Notes: generated by a model from the letters alone, not told the origin. A stretch of 64,000 nucleotides of DNA from Xanthomonas rydalmerensis (GCF_033170385.1 NZ_CP126170.1:1636001-1700000), one strand, 5' to 3'; positions 47,852 to 57,044 are shown, counted from the first letter of the stretch. Translations and numbers: made by a program.

Positions 47852-48706
47852 TCAGGCTCCTTGGTATTCGGTCAGGCGCAGGTCGATGCGGTCTTCGCCG
47901 TCTTCGCGCTGCAGGATGCGCACCGGCGTCGGCACGCCGTTGGCGATCCACAGGATGGTCTCATTGCGGCCGCCGTTGGTGCGCGACACCCGCAATGCGT
48001 CGTAGCTGATGTCGCCCACCTGCACGGTCTCGGTCTGGTCGGCGGCGCGGTAGACATGTTCGCGCACCCGGCCGACGTCGACGAAGCGGTAGGTCATGGT
48101 CTTGCCCGGCTGCGCGTCGCGCATCAGCGAGAGGTTGAGCAGCAGCGCGCTCTGGTCGCCGGGCTGCAGCGGGATCGGCGCCTGCCGATCCTTCTTCAGG
48201 TCGCCGTCCCAGCGCGCCACGCCCTGTTTCCAGTCGTACACGCCGGTGACCTTCTTGCCGAAGAACACCGCCTTCTTGACCGTGCTCTGGCTCTGCGGGA
48301 CGTAGCGGCCGTCCTGCACGGTGAACACCGTGCTCTGCTCGATATTCAGGCCGAGGATGCTGGCGAAACCGCTGCGGCCATGCACGCCCAGGTCGACCCG
48401 CCACTGGTCGCCGCCGGTATGCACCACGTCCATGCGCGCGTCGCCGGCCGGCTTGCCCTTGTACAGGGCGTCGTAGGTGGCCACGAACGGCTGCAGCGGC
48501 GGTGGCGTCCACGCCTCTGCGGGCAGCGCCGGCGACACCGCGGCGGCCGGTGCGGGTGTACCGGTGGCGGGCGTGGTCGGAGCGGGGGCGGTCTGCGGCG
48601 CCGGCTGCGCGGCGGGCGCCGGCGCGACCTGCGCAGCGACGATGGACGCCAGCAGGCCGAGGCCGGACGCAACGAGGAGGGCGAACGGACGCGGAGCGAG
48701 CTTCAT
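47852..48706 (-). CDS. DUF3108 periplasmic protein with Pro/Ala linker
   Basis: A 284-residue paralogue of the neighbouring DUF3108 protein. A signal peptide (FALLVASGLGLLASIVAA) is followed by a Pro/Ala/Thr-rich linker of about 35 residues and then the domain (FVATYDALYKGKPAGDARM, IEQSTVFTVQDGRYVPQSQS, PLQPGDQSALLLNLSL, PTPVRILQREDGEDRI). The linker may let the domain reach away from the membrane or cell wall. It lies 62 bp after purN and may be co-transcribed with it. Confidence 0.86.
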   Translation of the reverse strand: MKLAPRPFALLVASGLGLLASIVAAQVAPAPAAQPAPQTAPAPTTPATGTPAPAAAVSPALPAEAWTPPPLQPFVATYDALYKGKPAGDARMDVVHTGGDQWRVDLGVHGRSGFASILGLNIEQSTVFTVQDGRYVPQSQSTVKKAVFFGKKVTGVYDWKQGVARWDGDLKKDRQAPIPLQPGDQSALLLNLSLMRDAQPGKTMTYRFVDVGRVREHVYRAADQTETVQVGDISYDALRVSRTNGGRNETILWIANGVPTPVRILQREDGEDRIDLRLTEYQGA

Positions 48707-48768
48707 GGGATCGGCTGGCGTGGGCGGGAGGGAAGAGGGGAGGGGCCGCGGAAGGTGCGGCAGCGCAT

Positions 48769-49422
48769 TCAGGGAAGCAGCACGTCGTCGCAATCTAGGC
48801 GCAGCGGACTAAACCGGCACTGACCGTCCAGCCAGACCTTGCCGTCCCGTTCAGCCAGACGACCCGCCGCGGCCAGCCGCAGCACCGCGCACAGCAGCCG
48901 GTGTTCGCGCGGCAGCAGCCGCTGCGCCAGCTCGTCGGGGCCGTCGCCGGCCTGCACCGGCACCCGCACCTGCGCGATCACCGCGCCGGCGTCCAGCTCC
49001 GGCACCACGAAATGCACGCTGGCGCCGTGCTCGGCGTCTCCCGCAGCCAAGGCCTGCGCATGCGTGTGCAGGCCACGGTACTTGGGCAGCAGCGAGGGGT
49101 GGATGTTGAGCAGGCGCCCGCCGAAGCGCTGCACGATGGCGGCGCCGAGAATGCGCATGTAGCCGGCGCAGACCACCCAGTCCGGCCGTGCCGCGGCGAC
49201 CGCGTCGCCTAGCGCCTGCTCGAACGCGGCGCGGTCGGGGAAGGTCTTGGGCCGCGCCGACCAGCGCCGCTCCGGCGCCACCATCGCCAGCGCCGGCGCC
49301 TCGGGGCGATCGCTGAACACGCCGACCACCTCAGCATCGAGGGTGCCGGCGGCGATCGCGGCGAGGATGGCCTGCAGGTTGGAACCGCGGCCGGAGGCGA
49401 GCACAGCGAGGCGAAGCGTCAT
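48769..49422 (-). CDS. purN: Phosphoribosylglycinamide formyltransferase
   Basis: Third step of purine synthesis: transfers formyl from 10-formyl-tetrahydrofolate to GAR. The 217-residue product has LASGRGSNLQAI (phosphate loop), GYMRILGAAIV, the catalytic NIHPSLLPKYRGLHTH and GASVHFVVPELDAG with the active-site Asp. Its start overlaps the preceding small membrane gene by 4 bp. Confidence 0.96.
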   Translation of the reverse strand: MTLRLAVLASGRGSNLQAILAAIAAGTLDAEVVGVFSDRPEAPALAMVAPERRWSARPKTFPDRAAFEQALGDAVAAARPDWVVCAGYMRILGAAIVQRFGGRLLNIHPSLLPKYRGLHTHAQALAAGDAEHGASVHFVVPELDAGAVIAQVRVPVQAGDGPDELAQRLLPREHRLLCAVLRLAAAGRLAERDGKVWLDGQCRFSPLRLDCDDVLLP

Positions 49423-49865
49423 CGGGCAGGGTTCCGGAACAGGTCGCCCACCACAGGGCGTTGCAGTGTCAGCAAGGTGGCGATGCCCAGCGCGGTGCCC
49501 AGCGGAAAGCCCAGGCAGGTGATCGCGGCGCCGGTGTAGCACAGCCCCAACTGGCGACGCTGGCGCAAGGCGCGCGCAAGCAGCACCTTGATCACCAGCG
49601 AAAGCAGGCCGAAGCCGAGCAGCACCGACAGCATCACGATCGCTATGACGCCGCCCTGGGCCTGGTCCGGACTCTGGCCGACGGCGTTGAGCCGCGCTTC
49701 CTCGTGCACGCCGTAGCCCAGCACGGCGCCCACCAACAGCACTACGAAGAACTGCAGCCCGGCCATCACCGCGTACAGCCTCGCCAGGTTGTCCAGGTCG
49801 GTGGTGGCACGCGCCACTTCGGCGGCACGGCCGCCGGGGACGGGGAGGGGCGGTGGCAGCGACAT
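49419..49865 (-). CDS. Small multi-pass membrane protein between purM and purN
   Basis: A 148-residue protein with about three hydrophobic segments (LYAVMAGLQFFVVLLVGAVL; VIAIVMLSVLLGFGLLSLVI; CYTGAAITCLGFPLGTALGI). The N-terminus is proline-rich. I do not recognise a family. It overlaps purN by 4 bp and follows the DUF2238 gene by 8 bp, so it must be co-transcribed with the purine genes. The start was chosen at MSLPPP; the ribosome site there is weak. Confidence 0.65.
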   Translation of the reverse strand: MSLPPPLPVPGGRAAEVARATTDLDNLARLYAVMAGLQFFVVLLVGAVLGYGVHEEARLNAVGQSPDQAQGGVIAIVMLSVLLGFGLLSLVIKVLLARALRQRRQLGLCYTGAAITCLGFPLGTALGIATLLTLQRPVVGDLFRNPAR

Positions 49866-49873
49866 CGTCGGTC

Positions 49874-50503
49874 TCAGCGCGGCGCGGAAGGAAGCGGGGG
49901 CGCGGCGCGCCGCCTTGGCCAGGCGCTGGCGCAGCCCAGGGTGGCCAGCAGCATGTCCATGTGCGCATCCCAGGGATCGCCCTGCTGGCCGTTGTAGGAC
50001 TCGGCCTGCTGCGGCGACAGCAGCAGCGCGATCAGCCATTCCAGCCATTCGTAGACCAGGCTGACGCACATGATCGCCATCGTCGCCAGGACGAAGGCCT
50101 GGCGCGCCGACAACGCCGGCCAGCGCTGGCGTGCGTGGTCACGTAGCGCCGGCGCGACGCACACGCCGAACAGCAGGTGGATCAGCCGGTCGGTGTGGTT
50201 GCGCTGCCAGCCGAAGGCCGCGCTCGGCGACCAACCGCCGGTCAGTGTGCGCAACCATTGGTCGTAGGGCACATTCGAATAGAGCCAGTGCGCGGCGACG
50301 TTGTGCACGCTGATGAACATGCAGATGGCGGCGAAGTGGCCGGTGCGCAGCGGCCAGCGGCGGTCGTGCCAGACCAGCCAGGCCAGGCCCAGCACCGCCA
50401 GGGAGCTGTGCATGGCCTGTTCCGCCGGCCATAGCGGCCGTATCCAACTGGCGGCGAACACCGCCAGCGCCAGTGCCAGCCAGGCGCGCTTGGCCGCCGC
50501 CAT
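49874..50503 (-). CDS. DUF2238 (YjdF-like) membrane protein
   Basis: A 209-residue protein with five to six TM helices. Family features are FISVHNVAAHWLYSNVPYDQW, the RNHTDRLIHLLFGVC stretch and the acidic VYEWLEWLIALLL followed by GDPWDAHMDMLLATLG. DUF2238 proteins are of unknown function. It lies 6 bp after purM on the same strand and just before another membrane gene, within a purine operon. Confidence 0.85.
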   Translation of the reverse strand: MAAAKRAWLALALAVFAASWIRPLWPAEQAMHSSLAVLGLAWLVWHDRRWPLRTGHFAAICMFISVHNVAAHWLYSNVPYDQWLRTLTGGWSPSAAFGWQRNHTDRLIHLLFGVCVAPALRDHARQRWPALSARQAFVLATMAIMCVSLVYEWLEWLIALLLSPQQAESYNGQQGDPWDAHMDMLLATLGCASAWPRRRAAPPLPSAPR

Positions 50504-50509
50504 GCGCCT

Positions 50510-51565
50510 TTAGCCGATGTGCACGCGTTCGCCGGCGCCGGCCGCCGTCACCGCGCCGATCTGCCAGTGCGCCAGGCCCAGCGTGTCCAGGCTGCGCTCC
50601 AGTGCCGCCACCTGCTCCGGCGCGGCGACCAGCACGAAGCCGATGCCGCAGTTGAAGGTGCGCCACATCTCGCTGTCGGCCACCGCGCCTTCGCGCTGCA
50701 GCCACTCGAACACCGGCGGCAGGGTCCAGGCGCTGGCGCGGATATCCAGGCCCAGGCCGTCCGGAATCACCCGGATGATGTTCTCGGTCAGGCCGCCGCC
50801 GGTGATGTGCGCCATGGCGTGGATGCCGTCGCCCTGTTCGCGCAGCAGCGACAGGATCGGCTTGACGTACAGCGCGGTCGGCGCCATCAGCGCGTCGGCC
50901 AGGGCCACGCCGCCGACCTGCAGCGCGTCCGGGCGCCCGGCGCGGTCGTAGATGCGGCGGATCAGCGAGTAGCCGTTGGAGTGCGGGCCGGAGGAGGCGA
51001 TGCCGATCAACACGTCGCCCTGGCGCACCTTGGCGCCGTCGAGCAACTGCGACTTCTCCACCGCGCCGACGGTGAAGCCGGCCAGGTCGTATTCGCCCGG
51101 CGGGTACATGTCGGGCATTTCCGCGGTCTCGCCGCCGATCAGCGCGCAGCCGGCCAGTTCGCAGCCGCGGGCGATGCCGCCGACCACCGCCACGGTGGTC
51201 TCCACGTCGAGCTTGCCGGTGGCGAAGTAGTCCAGGAAGAACAGCGGCTCGGCGCCCTGCACCAGCACGTCGTTGACGCACATGCCGACCAGGTCGATGC
51301 CGATGGTGTCGTGGCGGCCGAGCTGCTGCGCCAGCTTCAGCTTGGTGCCGACGCCGTCGGTGCCGGACACCAGCACCGGCTCGCGGTACTTGCCGGACAG
51401 GTCGAACAGCGCGCCGAAGCCGCCCAGCCCGCCCATCACCTCGGGGCGGAAACTGCGCTTGACCAGGGGCTTGATGCGTTCGACGACGGCATTGCCGGCA
51501 TCGATGTCGACGCCGGCGTCGCGGTAGGTCAACGGGGCGGCGGCGGGGGGCTGGGAAGTGGTCAC
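50510..51565 (-). CDS. purM: Phosphoribosylformylglycinamidine cyclo-ligase
   Basis: Fifth step of purine synthesis: ATP-dependent closure to aminoimidazole ribonucleotide. The 351-residue product has [56 protein letters not shown] and [12 protein letters not shown]. It is transcribed divergently from the DUF2066-perM-hda set, a layout conserved in many gammaproteobacteria. It is the first gene of a purM-DUF2238-membrane protein-purN unit. Confidence 0.97.
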   Translation of the reverse strand: MTTSQPPAAAPLTYRDAGVDIDAGNAVVERIKPLVKRSFRPEVMGGLGGFGALFDLSGKYREPVLVSGTDGVGTKLKLAQQLGRHDTIGIDLVGMCVNDVLVQGAEPLFFLDYFATGKLDVETTVAVVGGIARGCELAGCALIGGETAEMPDMYPPGEYDLAGFTVGAVEKSQLLDGAKVRQGDVLIGIASSGPHSNGYSLIRRIYDRAGRPDALQVGGVALADALMAPTALYVKPILSLLREQGDGIHAMAHITGGGLTENIIRVIPDGLGLDIRASAWTLPPVFEWLQREGAVADSEMWRTFNCGIGFVLVAAPEQVAALERSLDTLGLAHWQIGAVTAAGAGERVHIG

Positions 51566-51672
51566 GGGCGGCGGGGTCGGGCGGAAAGGCGGCGATTTTA
51601 ACAGGCCGCATTGGCGCTAGGCCCGCATTCGGGCAACAATTCGCCCCGGATACGCCGAGTACTGGACCCTTC

Positions 51673-52776
51673 ATGCGCCGCAGCCTTGCCTTCCTCCTGT
51701 CTTTCGCACTGTGCCTGCCTGCCGCGAGCGCCCTGGCTCAGGCCGATCTGCGCACCGAGGGCGACGTGGCCGGCGCCACCGGCCCCTACGATGCCGAGGT
51801 GCCGGTCAACAGCCAGAGCGAGGGCGACCGCAACGGCGCCCTGGCCCGCGCGCTCGGCGTGGTGCTGGGCAAGATCTCCGGCGACAAGGGCGTGATGTCG
51901 CGGCCCGGGGTGAGCCAGGCGCTGCGCAACGCCAAGAATCTGGTCGACACCTTCGACTACCGCCAGGACCAGGGCACCTCGCCGAGCGGCGCCCCGACCT
52001 TCCGCACCATCCTGGTGGCGCGCTTCCGCCCGCAGGACGTGGATGGCCTGGCCGCGGCGCTGGGCCTGCCGGTGTGGCCGCAGCCGCGGCCCAAGCCGGT
52101 GGTGTGGCTGGCGATCGACGACGGCAGCGGCCCGCGCCTGGTCGGTGTGCAGCAGTCCAATGCCGCACGCAGCCTGCTCGACCGTGCGATCGAGCGCGGC
52201 TTCCGCCTCGGCCTGCCGACCGGCAGCGCCGCCGAGCAGGCGCTGGCCGGCGCGATCTGGCGCCAGGACACCGCCGCCGTGGCCAGCGCCTCGTCGCGCT
52301 ACAGCCCGCCGATGCAGCTGATCGGCAAGCTGTACCGCGGCAAGGCCGGTGGCTGGACCGCGGACTGGACCTTCGTGGACGGCGGCAAGGTGCTGTCGAC
52401 CTGGTCGTCCAGCGACGCCGACGCGCGTCGCGCCATGGCCAGCGGTGCCGACGGCGCCGCCGATGCCCTGGTCAAGCGCTACGCCAAGGCGGTCAGCGCG
52501 GGCCCGGCCGGCATCTACCGGGTGGTGATCACCGGCATCCGCAGCGCCGACGACTACCTGCGCGCCTCCGCCGCGCTGCAGAACGCCTCGGTGGTACGGC
52601 GCATCGTGCCGATCCGCGCCGACGGCGATCGCCTGGAACTGGACCTGGACCTGCTCAGCGGCGTGTCCGGGCTGAACCGCATGCTCGGCCCGGACGGCGC
52701 GCTGCAGCCGGTGGTGGCGCCGGTCGAGGGTCCGGTGATCCTCAACAGCGAGCCGACGGAGTACCGCCTGAAATGA
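51673..52776 (+). CDS. DUF2066 exported protein
   Basis: A 367-residue protein with a signal peptide (SLAFLLSFALCLPAASALA). The mature part matches DUF2066: PYDAEVPVNSQSEGDRNGAL, RALGVVLGKISGDKGV and later VVWLAIDDGSGPRLVG. Family function is unknown; its conserved place beside purM and a PerM permease is the best clue. The stop overlaps the permease start (ATGA). Confidence 0.88.
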   Translation: MRRSLAFLLSFALCLPAASALAQADLRTEGDVAGATGPYDAEVPVNSQSEGDRNGALARALGVVLGKISGDKGVMSRPGVSQALRNAKNLVDTFDYRQDQGTSPSGAPTFRTILVARFRPQDVDGLAAALGLPVWPQPRPKPVVWLAIDDGSGPRLVGVQQSNAARSLLDRAIERGFRLGLPTGSAAEQALAGAIWRQDTAAVASASSRYSPPMQLIGKLYRGKAGGWTADWTFVDGGKVLSTWSSSDADARRAMASGADGAADALVKRYAKAVSAGPAGIYRVVITGIRSADDYLRASAALQNASVVRRIVPIRADGDRLELDLDLLSGVSGLNRMLGPDGALQPVVAPVEGPVILNSEPTEYRLK

Positions 52777-53942
52777 CGTTGTCGCCCGAAGCCGAGATCG
52801 CGCTGTTCCTGCGCCGCCTGAAATGGACGGCGGTGATCCTTGGCGTGCTGTGGGTGGTGTGGCTGCTGGCGCCGATCCTGACCCCGTTCGTGCTGGCGTT
52901 GCTGCTCGGCTGGCTCGGCGATCCGCTGGTGGACCGCCTGGAGCGCGCCGGGCGCTCGCGCAACATGGCGGTGACCCTGGTGTTCGTGCTGATGGTGCTG
53001 CTGCTGGTGCTGGCGCTGGTGATCCTGGTGCCGATGCTGGAGCGGCAGATCGTCACCTTCATCGACGTATTGCCGCAGGCGCGCGACTGGTTCATCGGCA
53101 CCGCGATCCCGTGGGCCGAGCAGAAGACCGGGCTGGAGCTGATGACCTGGCTGGATCCGGAGCGGCTGATCGACTGGATCCGCGGGCACTGGCAGCAGGC
53201 CGGCGGCGTCGCCGCGACCTTCTTCGGCTACCTGTCGCGCTCGGGCTTCGCGATGGTGACCTGGGTGGTCAACCTGGTGCTGCTGCCGATCCTGACCTTC
53301 TACTTCCTGCGCGACTGGGACCTGCTGGTCGCGCGCGTGGCGGTCACCATCCCGCGCAACCATGTCGGCACCATCACCCGCCTGGCGCAGCAGTCCAACG
53401 AGGTGCTGGGCGCGTTCATCCGCGGCCAGTTCCTGGTGATGCTGGCGCTGGGCGTGATCTACGCCGGCGGCCTGACCCTGGTTGGCCTCAAGCTCGGCCT
53501 GTTGATCGGCATCGTCGCCGGCCTGATCAGCTTCATTCCCTACTTGGGCGCGACCACCGGCATCCTGCTGGCGGTGCTGGCCGCGCTGGTGCAGGCCAAG
53601 GGTTTCGACCTGCAGCTGCTGGTCCTGGTCGGCGTGGTGTTCACCGTCGGCCAGTTGCTGGAGAGCTACGTGCTGACCCCGCGCATCGTCGGCGACAAGA
53701 TCGGCCTGCATCCGGTGGCGGTGATCTTCGCGGTGATGGCCGGCGGCCAATTGTTCGGCTTCCTCGGCATGCTGCTGGCGCTGCCGGTGGCGGCGGTGGC
53801 CAATGTGCTGCTGCACTACCTGCACGAGCAGTACCGGCAGAGCGACCTGTACGCGGGCGAGAAGTCGGCGATCCTGCTGGATACGGTCACCGAGCGCACC
53901 ACCATCATCGAACTGCCGCCGCGCAGCCCCGATCAGCCGTGA
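52773..53942 (+). CDS. perM: AI-2E family transporter / PerM permease
   Basis: A 389-residue membrane protein with about eight hydrophobic segments. LLAPILTPFVLALLLGWLGDPLVD, FVLMVLLLVLALVILVPML and the late SFIPYLGATTGILLAVLAALVQ with LESYVLTPRIVGDKIGLHP (quoted in parts) mark the AI-2E/PerM family. Some members export autoinducer-2, others act in Na+(Li+)/H+ antiport; the role here is open. It overlaps DUF2066 and hda by 4 bp each. Confidence 0.9.
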   Translation: MTLSPEAEIALFLRRLKWTAVILGVLWVVWLLAPILTPFVLALLLGWLGDPLVDRLERAGRSRNMAVTLVFVLMVLLLVLALVILVPMLERQIVTFIDVLPQARDWFIGTAIPWAEQKTGLELMTWLDPERLIDWIRGHWQQAGGVAATFFGYLSRSGFAMVTWVVNLVLLPILTFYFLRDWDLLVARVAVTIPRNHVGTITRLAQQSNEVLGAFIRGQFLVMLALGVIYAGGLTLVGLKLGLLIGIVAGLISFIPYLGATTGILLAVLAALVQAKGFDLQLLVLVGVVFTVGQLLESYVLTPRIVGDKIGLHPVAVIFAVMAGGQLFGFLGMLLALPVAAVANVLLHYLHEQYRQSDLYAGEKSAILLDTVTERTTIIELPPRSPDQP

Positions 53943-54670
53943 GCGTGCCGCAACTGCCGCTGGCCCTGCGCTATCCGCCGGAACAGCGCCTGGACCGTTA
54001 TCTGGGCGCGCCGGACGGGCTGCTGGCGCAGCTGCAGGCAGTCGCCGATGGCACCGCCGACGACTGGGTGTACCTGTCCGGCCCCGCCGGCACCGGCAAG
54101 ACCCACCTGGCCCTGGCGCTGTGCGCGGCCGCCGAACAGGCCGGGCGCAGCGCCGCCTACCTGCCGCTGCAGGCCGCAGCCGGCCGCCTGCGCGATGCGC
54201 TGGAAGCGCTGGAAGGTCGCGATCTGGTCGCGCTCGACGGCCTGGAAGCGATCGCCGGGCAGCGCGAGGACGAGGTGGCGCTGTTCGATTTCCACAACCG
54301 TGCGCGCAGCGCCGGGGTGACCTTGCTGTACACCGCGCAGGCCATGCCCGACGGTCTCGCCCTGTCCCTGCCGGATCTGCGCTCGCGGCTCTCGCAGTGC
54401 ACCCGCATCGCGCTGGCGCCGCTGGACGACGCCGGCCGCGCCGCCGTGCTGCGCGAACGCGCCCAGCGCCGCGGCCTGGTGCTGGAGGATGCGGCGATCG
54501 ACTGGCTGCTCACCCATGCCGGACGCGACCTGGCCGGCCTGATCGTCCTGCTGGAGCGCCTGGACCGCGAATCGCTGGCGGCGCAGCGGCGGGTGACGGT
54601 GCCGTTCTTGCGCAGGGTGTTGGAGGGGCGGGGATTGGCGAGTGGGGATTCGGGATTCGAGAAGAGCTAG
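53939..54670 (+). CDS. hda: DnaA regulatory inactivator Hda
   Basis: A 243-residue AAA+ protein that, with the beta clamp, drives DnaA-ATP hydrolysis after initiation. It starts at GTG overlapping the permease stop. The clamp-binding N-terminus QLPLALRY, Walker A GPAGTGKTHLA, Walker B LVALDGLEAI (degenerate, as in Hda) and sensor regions are seen. The last ~12 residues (GLASGDSGFEKS) and the stop lie inside a GGGATTC repeat arm, so the native C-terminus has been replaced or extended by repeat DNA. Confidence 0.94.
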   Translation: MSVPQLPLALRYPPEQRLDRYLGAPDGLLAQLQAVADGTADDWVYLSGPAGTGKTHLALALCAAAEQAGRSAAYLPLQAAAGRLRDALEALEGRDLVALDGLEAIAGQREDEVALFDFHNRARSAGVTLLYTAQAMPDGLALSLPDLRSRLSQCTRIALAPLDDAGRAAVLRERAQRRGLVLEDAAIDWLLTHAGRDLAGLIVLLERLDRESLAAQRRVTVPFLRRVLEGRGLASGDSGFEKS

Positions 54671-54771
54671 GCGGTCGCTCGGCCTGGCTGGCGCACGCGT
54701 TTGCGGGATTTGGCAAAGAGTTCGAGCGCTCAGCGCTTGTCCAATCCCGAATCCCCACTCCCCAATCCCAG
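54630..54771. repeat. Inverted heptamer repeat overlapping the 3' ends of hda and murU
   Basis: The left arm (about 54630-54658, GGGATTGGCGAGTGGGGATT and on) lies inside hda. The right arm (about 54740-54771, CCCGAATCCCCACTCCCCAA and on) lies inside murU on the other strand. The 80-bp spacer holds both stop codons. The arms encode GLASGDSG in hda and GLGSGDSG in murU. Confidence 0.9.
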
Positions 54772-55461
54772 CACCTCATTCAATTCCGCTAACCGCTGCG
54801 GCGTCCCCACGTCGGTCCAGCGGCCACGATGATGCAGGCCGTGCAGCTGGCCGTGTTCGGCCTGGGCACGCAGCAGCGGCACCACCGAAAAGCGTGGCGG
54901 CACGCCCGGCGCGGTGGGCGCCGGGGCGGCGATGGTCTGCCAGTCGCGCAGCAGGGCAGGGCGGTACATGCCGATGCCGGCGTAGGTCAGCAGCGGTTCG
55001 CCGGTGTTGTGCACGTGTCCGTCGTCCTGCAGGGCGAAATCGCCGTGCGCCGCATAAGCCGGCGGATCCACCAGCACCAGTTGCGCCAGGCCGGGCGGCT
55101 CCGGCGCGAGCCGAGCGAAATCGAAGTCGGTCCAGATGTCGCCGTTGACCAGCAGGAACGGCGCCTCGCCGAGCAGCGGCAGCGCGTGCAGCATGCCGCC
55201 GCCGGTCTCCAGCGGCGTGGCGCCTTCGTAGGAATAGGCGATGCGCAGGCCGAACGCGCTGCCGTCGCCGAGCGTCTGCGGGAACTGTTCGGCCAGCCAC
55301 GAGGTATTGATCACCACCTCGCGCACGCCCAATGCGGCGAGCTTGCGCAGGTGCCAGACGATCAGCGGCGTGCCGCCAACCGCCAGCAGTGGCTTGGGCG
55401 TGTGCGCAGTCAACGGACGCATGCGCTCGCCGAGGCCGGCGGCGAAGATCAGCGCCTTCAT
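54730..55461 (-). CDS. murU: N-acetylmuramate-1-phosphate uridylyltransferase
   Basis: A 243-residue nucleotidyltransferase that makes UDP-MurNAc in the cell-wall recycling shortcut that bypasses de novo synthesis. The signature FAAGLGERMRPLTAHTPKPLL and the metal-binding FLLVNGDIWTDFDF are intact; GGTPLIVWHLRKL, ETGGGMLHALPLLG and RWTDVGTPQRLAELN follow. The last residues (GLGSGDSGLDKR) are encoded by a repeat arm. Its start overlaps amgK by 4 bp. Confidence 0.92.
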   Translation of the reverse strand: MKALIFAAGLGERMRPLTAHTPKPLLAVGGTPLIVWHLRKLAALGVREVVINTSWLAEQFPQTLGDGSAFGLRIAYSYEGATPLETGGGMLHALPLLGEAPFLLVNGDIWTDFDFARLAPEPPGLAQLVLVDPPAYAAHGDFALQDDGHVHNTGEPLLTYAGIGMYRPALLRDWQTIAAPAPTAPGVPPRFSVVPLLRAQAEHGQLHGLHHRGRWTDVGTPQRLAELNEVLGLGSGDSGLDKR

Positions 55462-56486
55462 GCGCCGCCCGCCGCGCGCTGCGCCAGGGCCGGCTTGATC
55501 CGCGTCTGCAGCAACTGCGCCAACGGCTGCAGGCTGGGGTGCCGCGGCAATGCCTCGTCGAGGTAGGCGATGAAGCGCGGCACGTTGTCCAGGTACCAGG
55601 CCTTGCCGTCGCGGTAGTTCAGCCGCGCGAAGATGCCCAGGTTCTTCAGATGGCGCTGCACGCCCATCCATTCGGCGTCGCGCAGGAATTGCGCCAGCGG
55701 CGGCAACGGGATCCCAGCCTGCAACGCCCGTGCGTGGTACCCGGCCAGCCAGGCGTCCACCCGCGCCAGCGGCCAACTCACCGTGGTGTCCTTGAACAGG
55801 CTCACCGGGTCGTAGGCCACCGGACCCACCACGCAGTCCTGGAAATCCAGCACCGCCGGGCCGTCGGCTGCCGGCATCAGGTTGCGCGGCATGAAGTCGC
55901 GGTGCACCAGCACCTGCGGCTGTGCCAGCGCGTTGTCCATGAGCTGGCGCTGCACTCCGTGCAGGGCCGCGCGTTCGTCGTCCTCCAGGGTGATTCCCAG
56001 GTGGCGTTGCAGGAACCACTCCTCGAACAGCCCGGCATCGCGCTGCAGCAGCGCCTCGCCGAACACGCCCATGCCCGGCGGCGGCGCGATCGCCTGCAGG
56101 CGCAGCAACTGGCCGAGCGCGGCGTCGAAGTGCGCGTCCGCGGTGGTCGTATCGAGGCTTTGCGCCAGCGTCGGTTGCCCCAGGTCTTCCAGCAGCAGGA
56201 AGCCGGCCTCCGCGTCCTGCGCCAGGATCGCCGGCACCCGCACGCCGCCGCCGTGCAGCAGGGCGTGCATGCGCAGCCACGGCCGCACGTCTTCCAGGTC
56301 GGGCGGCGAATCCATCACGATGCGGCTGATGCCACGGCCGTGGCTGCGCCAGTAGCTGCGCTGGCCGGCGTCCACCGAGGCGCGCTCCAGCGTCGCCTGC
56401 GCATCGTCCAGGGCCATGCGCGCCCAGGCCAGGCGGTGCGCGGCGCGTGCCGCAAGGACATCGGGAACGGTCGGGCTGGCGCTCAT
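55458..56486 (-). CDS. amgK: Anomeric MurNAc/GlcNAc kinase
   Basis: A 342-residue APH-fold kinase that phosphorylates MurNAc (and GlcNAc) at C1, feeding MurU. The catalytic loop VLVHRDFMPRNLM and the metal-binding AVLDFQDCVVGPVAYDPVS are clear. FLLLEDLGQPTLAQ is the hinge region. The start was set at MSASPTVPD; the longer frame upstream is a shadow of the GlsB-like gene. It pairs with murU in one transcript; mupP is not in the window. Confidence 0.92.
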   Translation of the reverse strand: MSASPTVPDVLAARAAHRLAWARMALDDAQATLERASVDAGQRSYWRSHGRGISRIVMDSPPDLEDVRPWLRMHALLHGGGVRVPAILAQDAEAGFLLLEDLGQPTLAQSLDTTTADAHFDAALGQLLRLQAIAPPPGMGVFGEALLQRDAGLFEEWFLQRHLGITLEDDERAALHGVQRQLMDNALAQPQVLVHRDFMPRNLMPAADGPAVLDFQDCVVGPVAYDPVSLFKDTTVSWPLARVDAWLAGYHARALQAGIPLPPLAQFLRDAEWMGVQRHLKNLGIFARLNYRDGKAWYLDNVPRFIAYLDEALPRHPSLQPLAQLLQTRIKPALAQRAAGGA

Positions 56487-56559
56487 CGGCAGGCTGCGGC
56501 GGAAACGAGCCGCACAGCGTAAACGGGCGCCGCCGCCGTGGCGAGCGGCGCCACGTGCC

Positions 56560-56829
56560 TCAGCGCTTGCTGGAGAACAGCCGCAACAGCGCGAGCAGGG
56601 CGATGGCGCCGAGCAGCGCGCCGAGGAAGCCGGCCGGCTCGCCGCGGCTGTACCAGCCCATGTAGTGGCCGAACCAGCCGGCCAGCAGCGCGCCGGCGAT
56701 GCCCAGCAACACGGTGAACAGGCAGCCGGAGCGCCCGCTGCTGGGGCCGAGGAACCGCGCCAGCAGGCCGACCACGAAGCCCACCAGGATGATGTAGAGC
56801 CAGCTGTCACTGCCGAACAGAGTGTGCAT
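56560..56829 (-). CDS. GlsB/YeaQ/YmgE family stress membrane protein
   Basis: An 89-residue membrane protein of the transglycosylase-associated family. Three hydrophobic helices carry the Gly-rich motifs VGFVVGLLARFL, GIAGALLAGWFGHYMG and GFLGALLGAIALLALLRLF. The start is MHTLFGSD. It lies 73 bp upstream of amgK on the same strand. Function is unknown; relatives are stress-induced. Confidence 0.88.
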   Translation of the reverse strand: MHTLFGSDSWLYIILVGFVVGLLARFLGPSSGRSGCLFTVLLGIAGALLAGWFGHYMGWYSRGEPAGFLGALLGAIALLALLRLFSSKR

Positions 56830-57044
56830 GGAGAGCGTTCCGAGCGCGGAGGGGAGATCAGCGTCGGATCGTGCCAGATCGACCGTCACGGCGTCGATGC
56901 TTGCGTGCACGATGCAGGCGGCACAGCCATGGAAGGCCGGCCGCCCGCGCTACCCAGCGATCACGCCCATCGGAAGGCGCCGTGTCGGAGCCGACGCCTC
57001 TCCCAGCGCAAACAGGGCGTGAGGCACTCAGGAACCCGGCTTCG

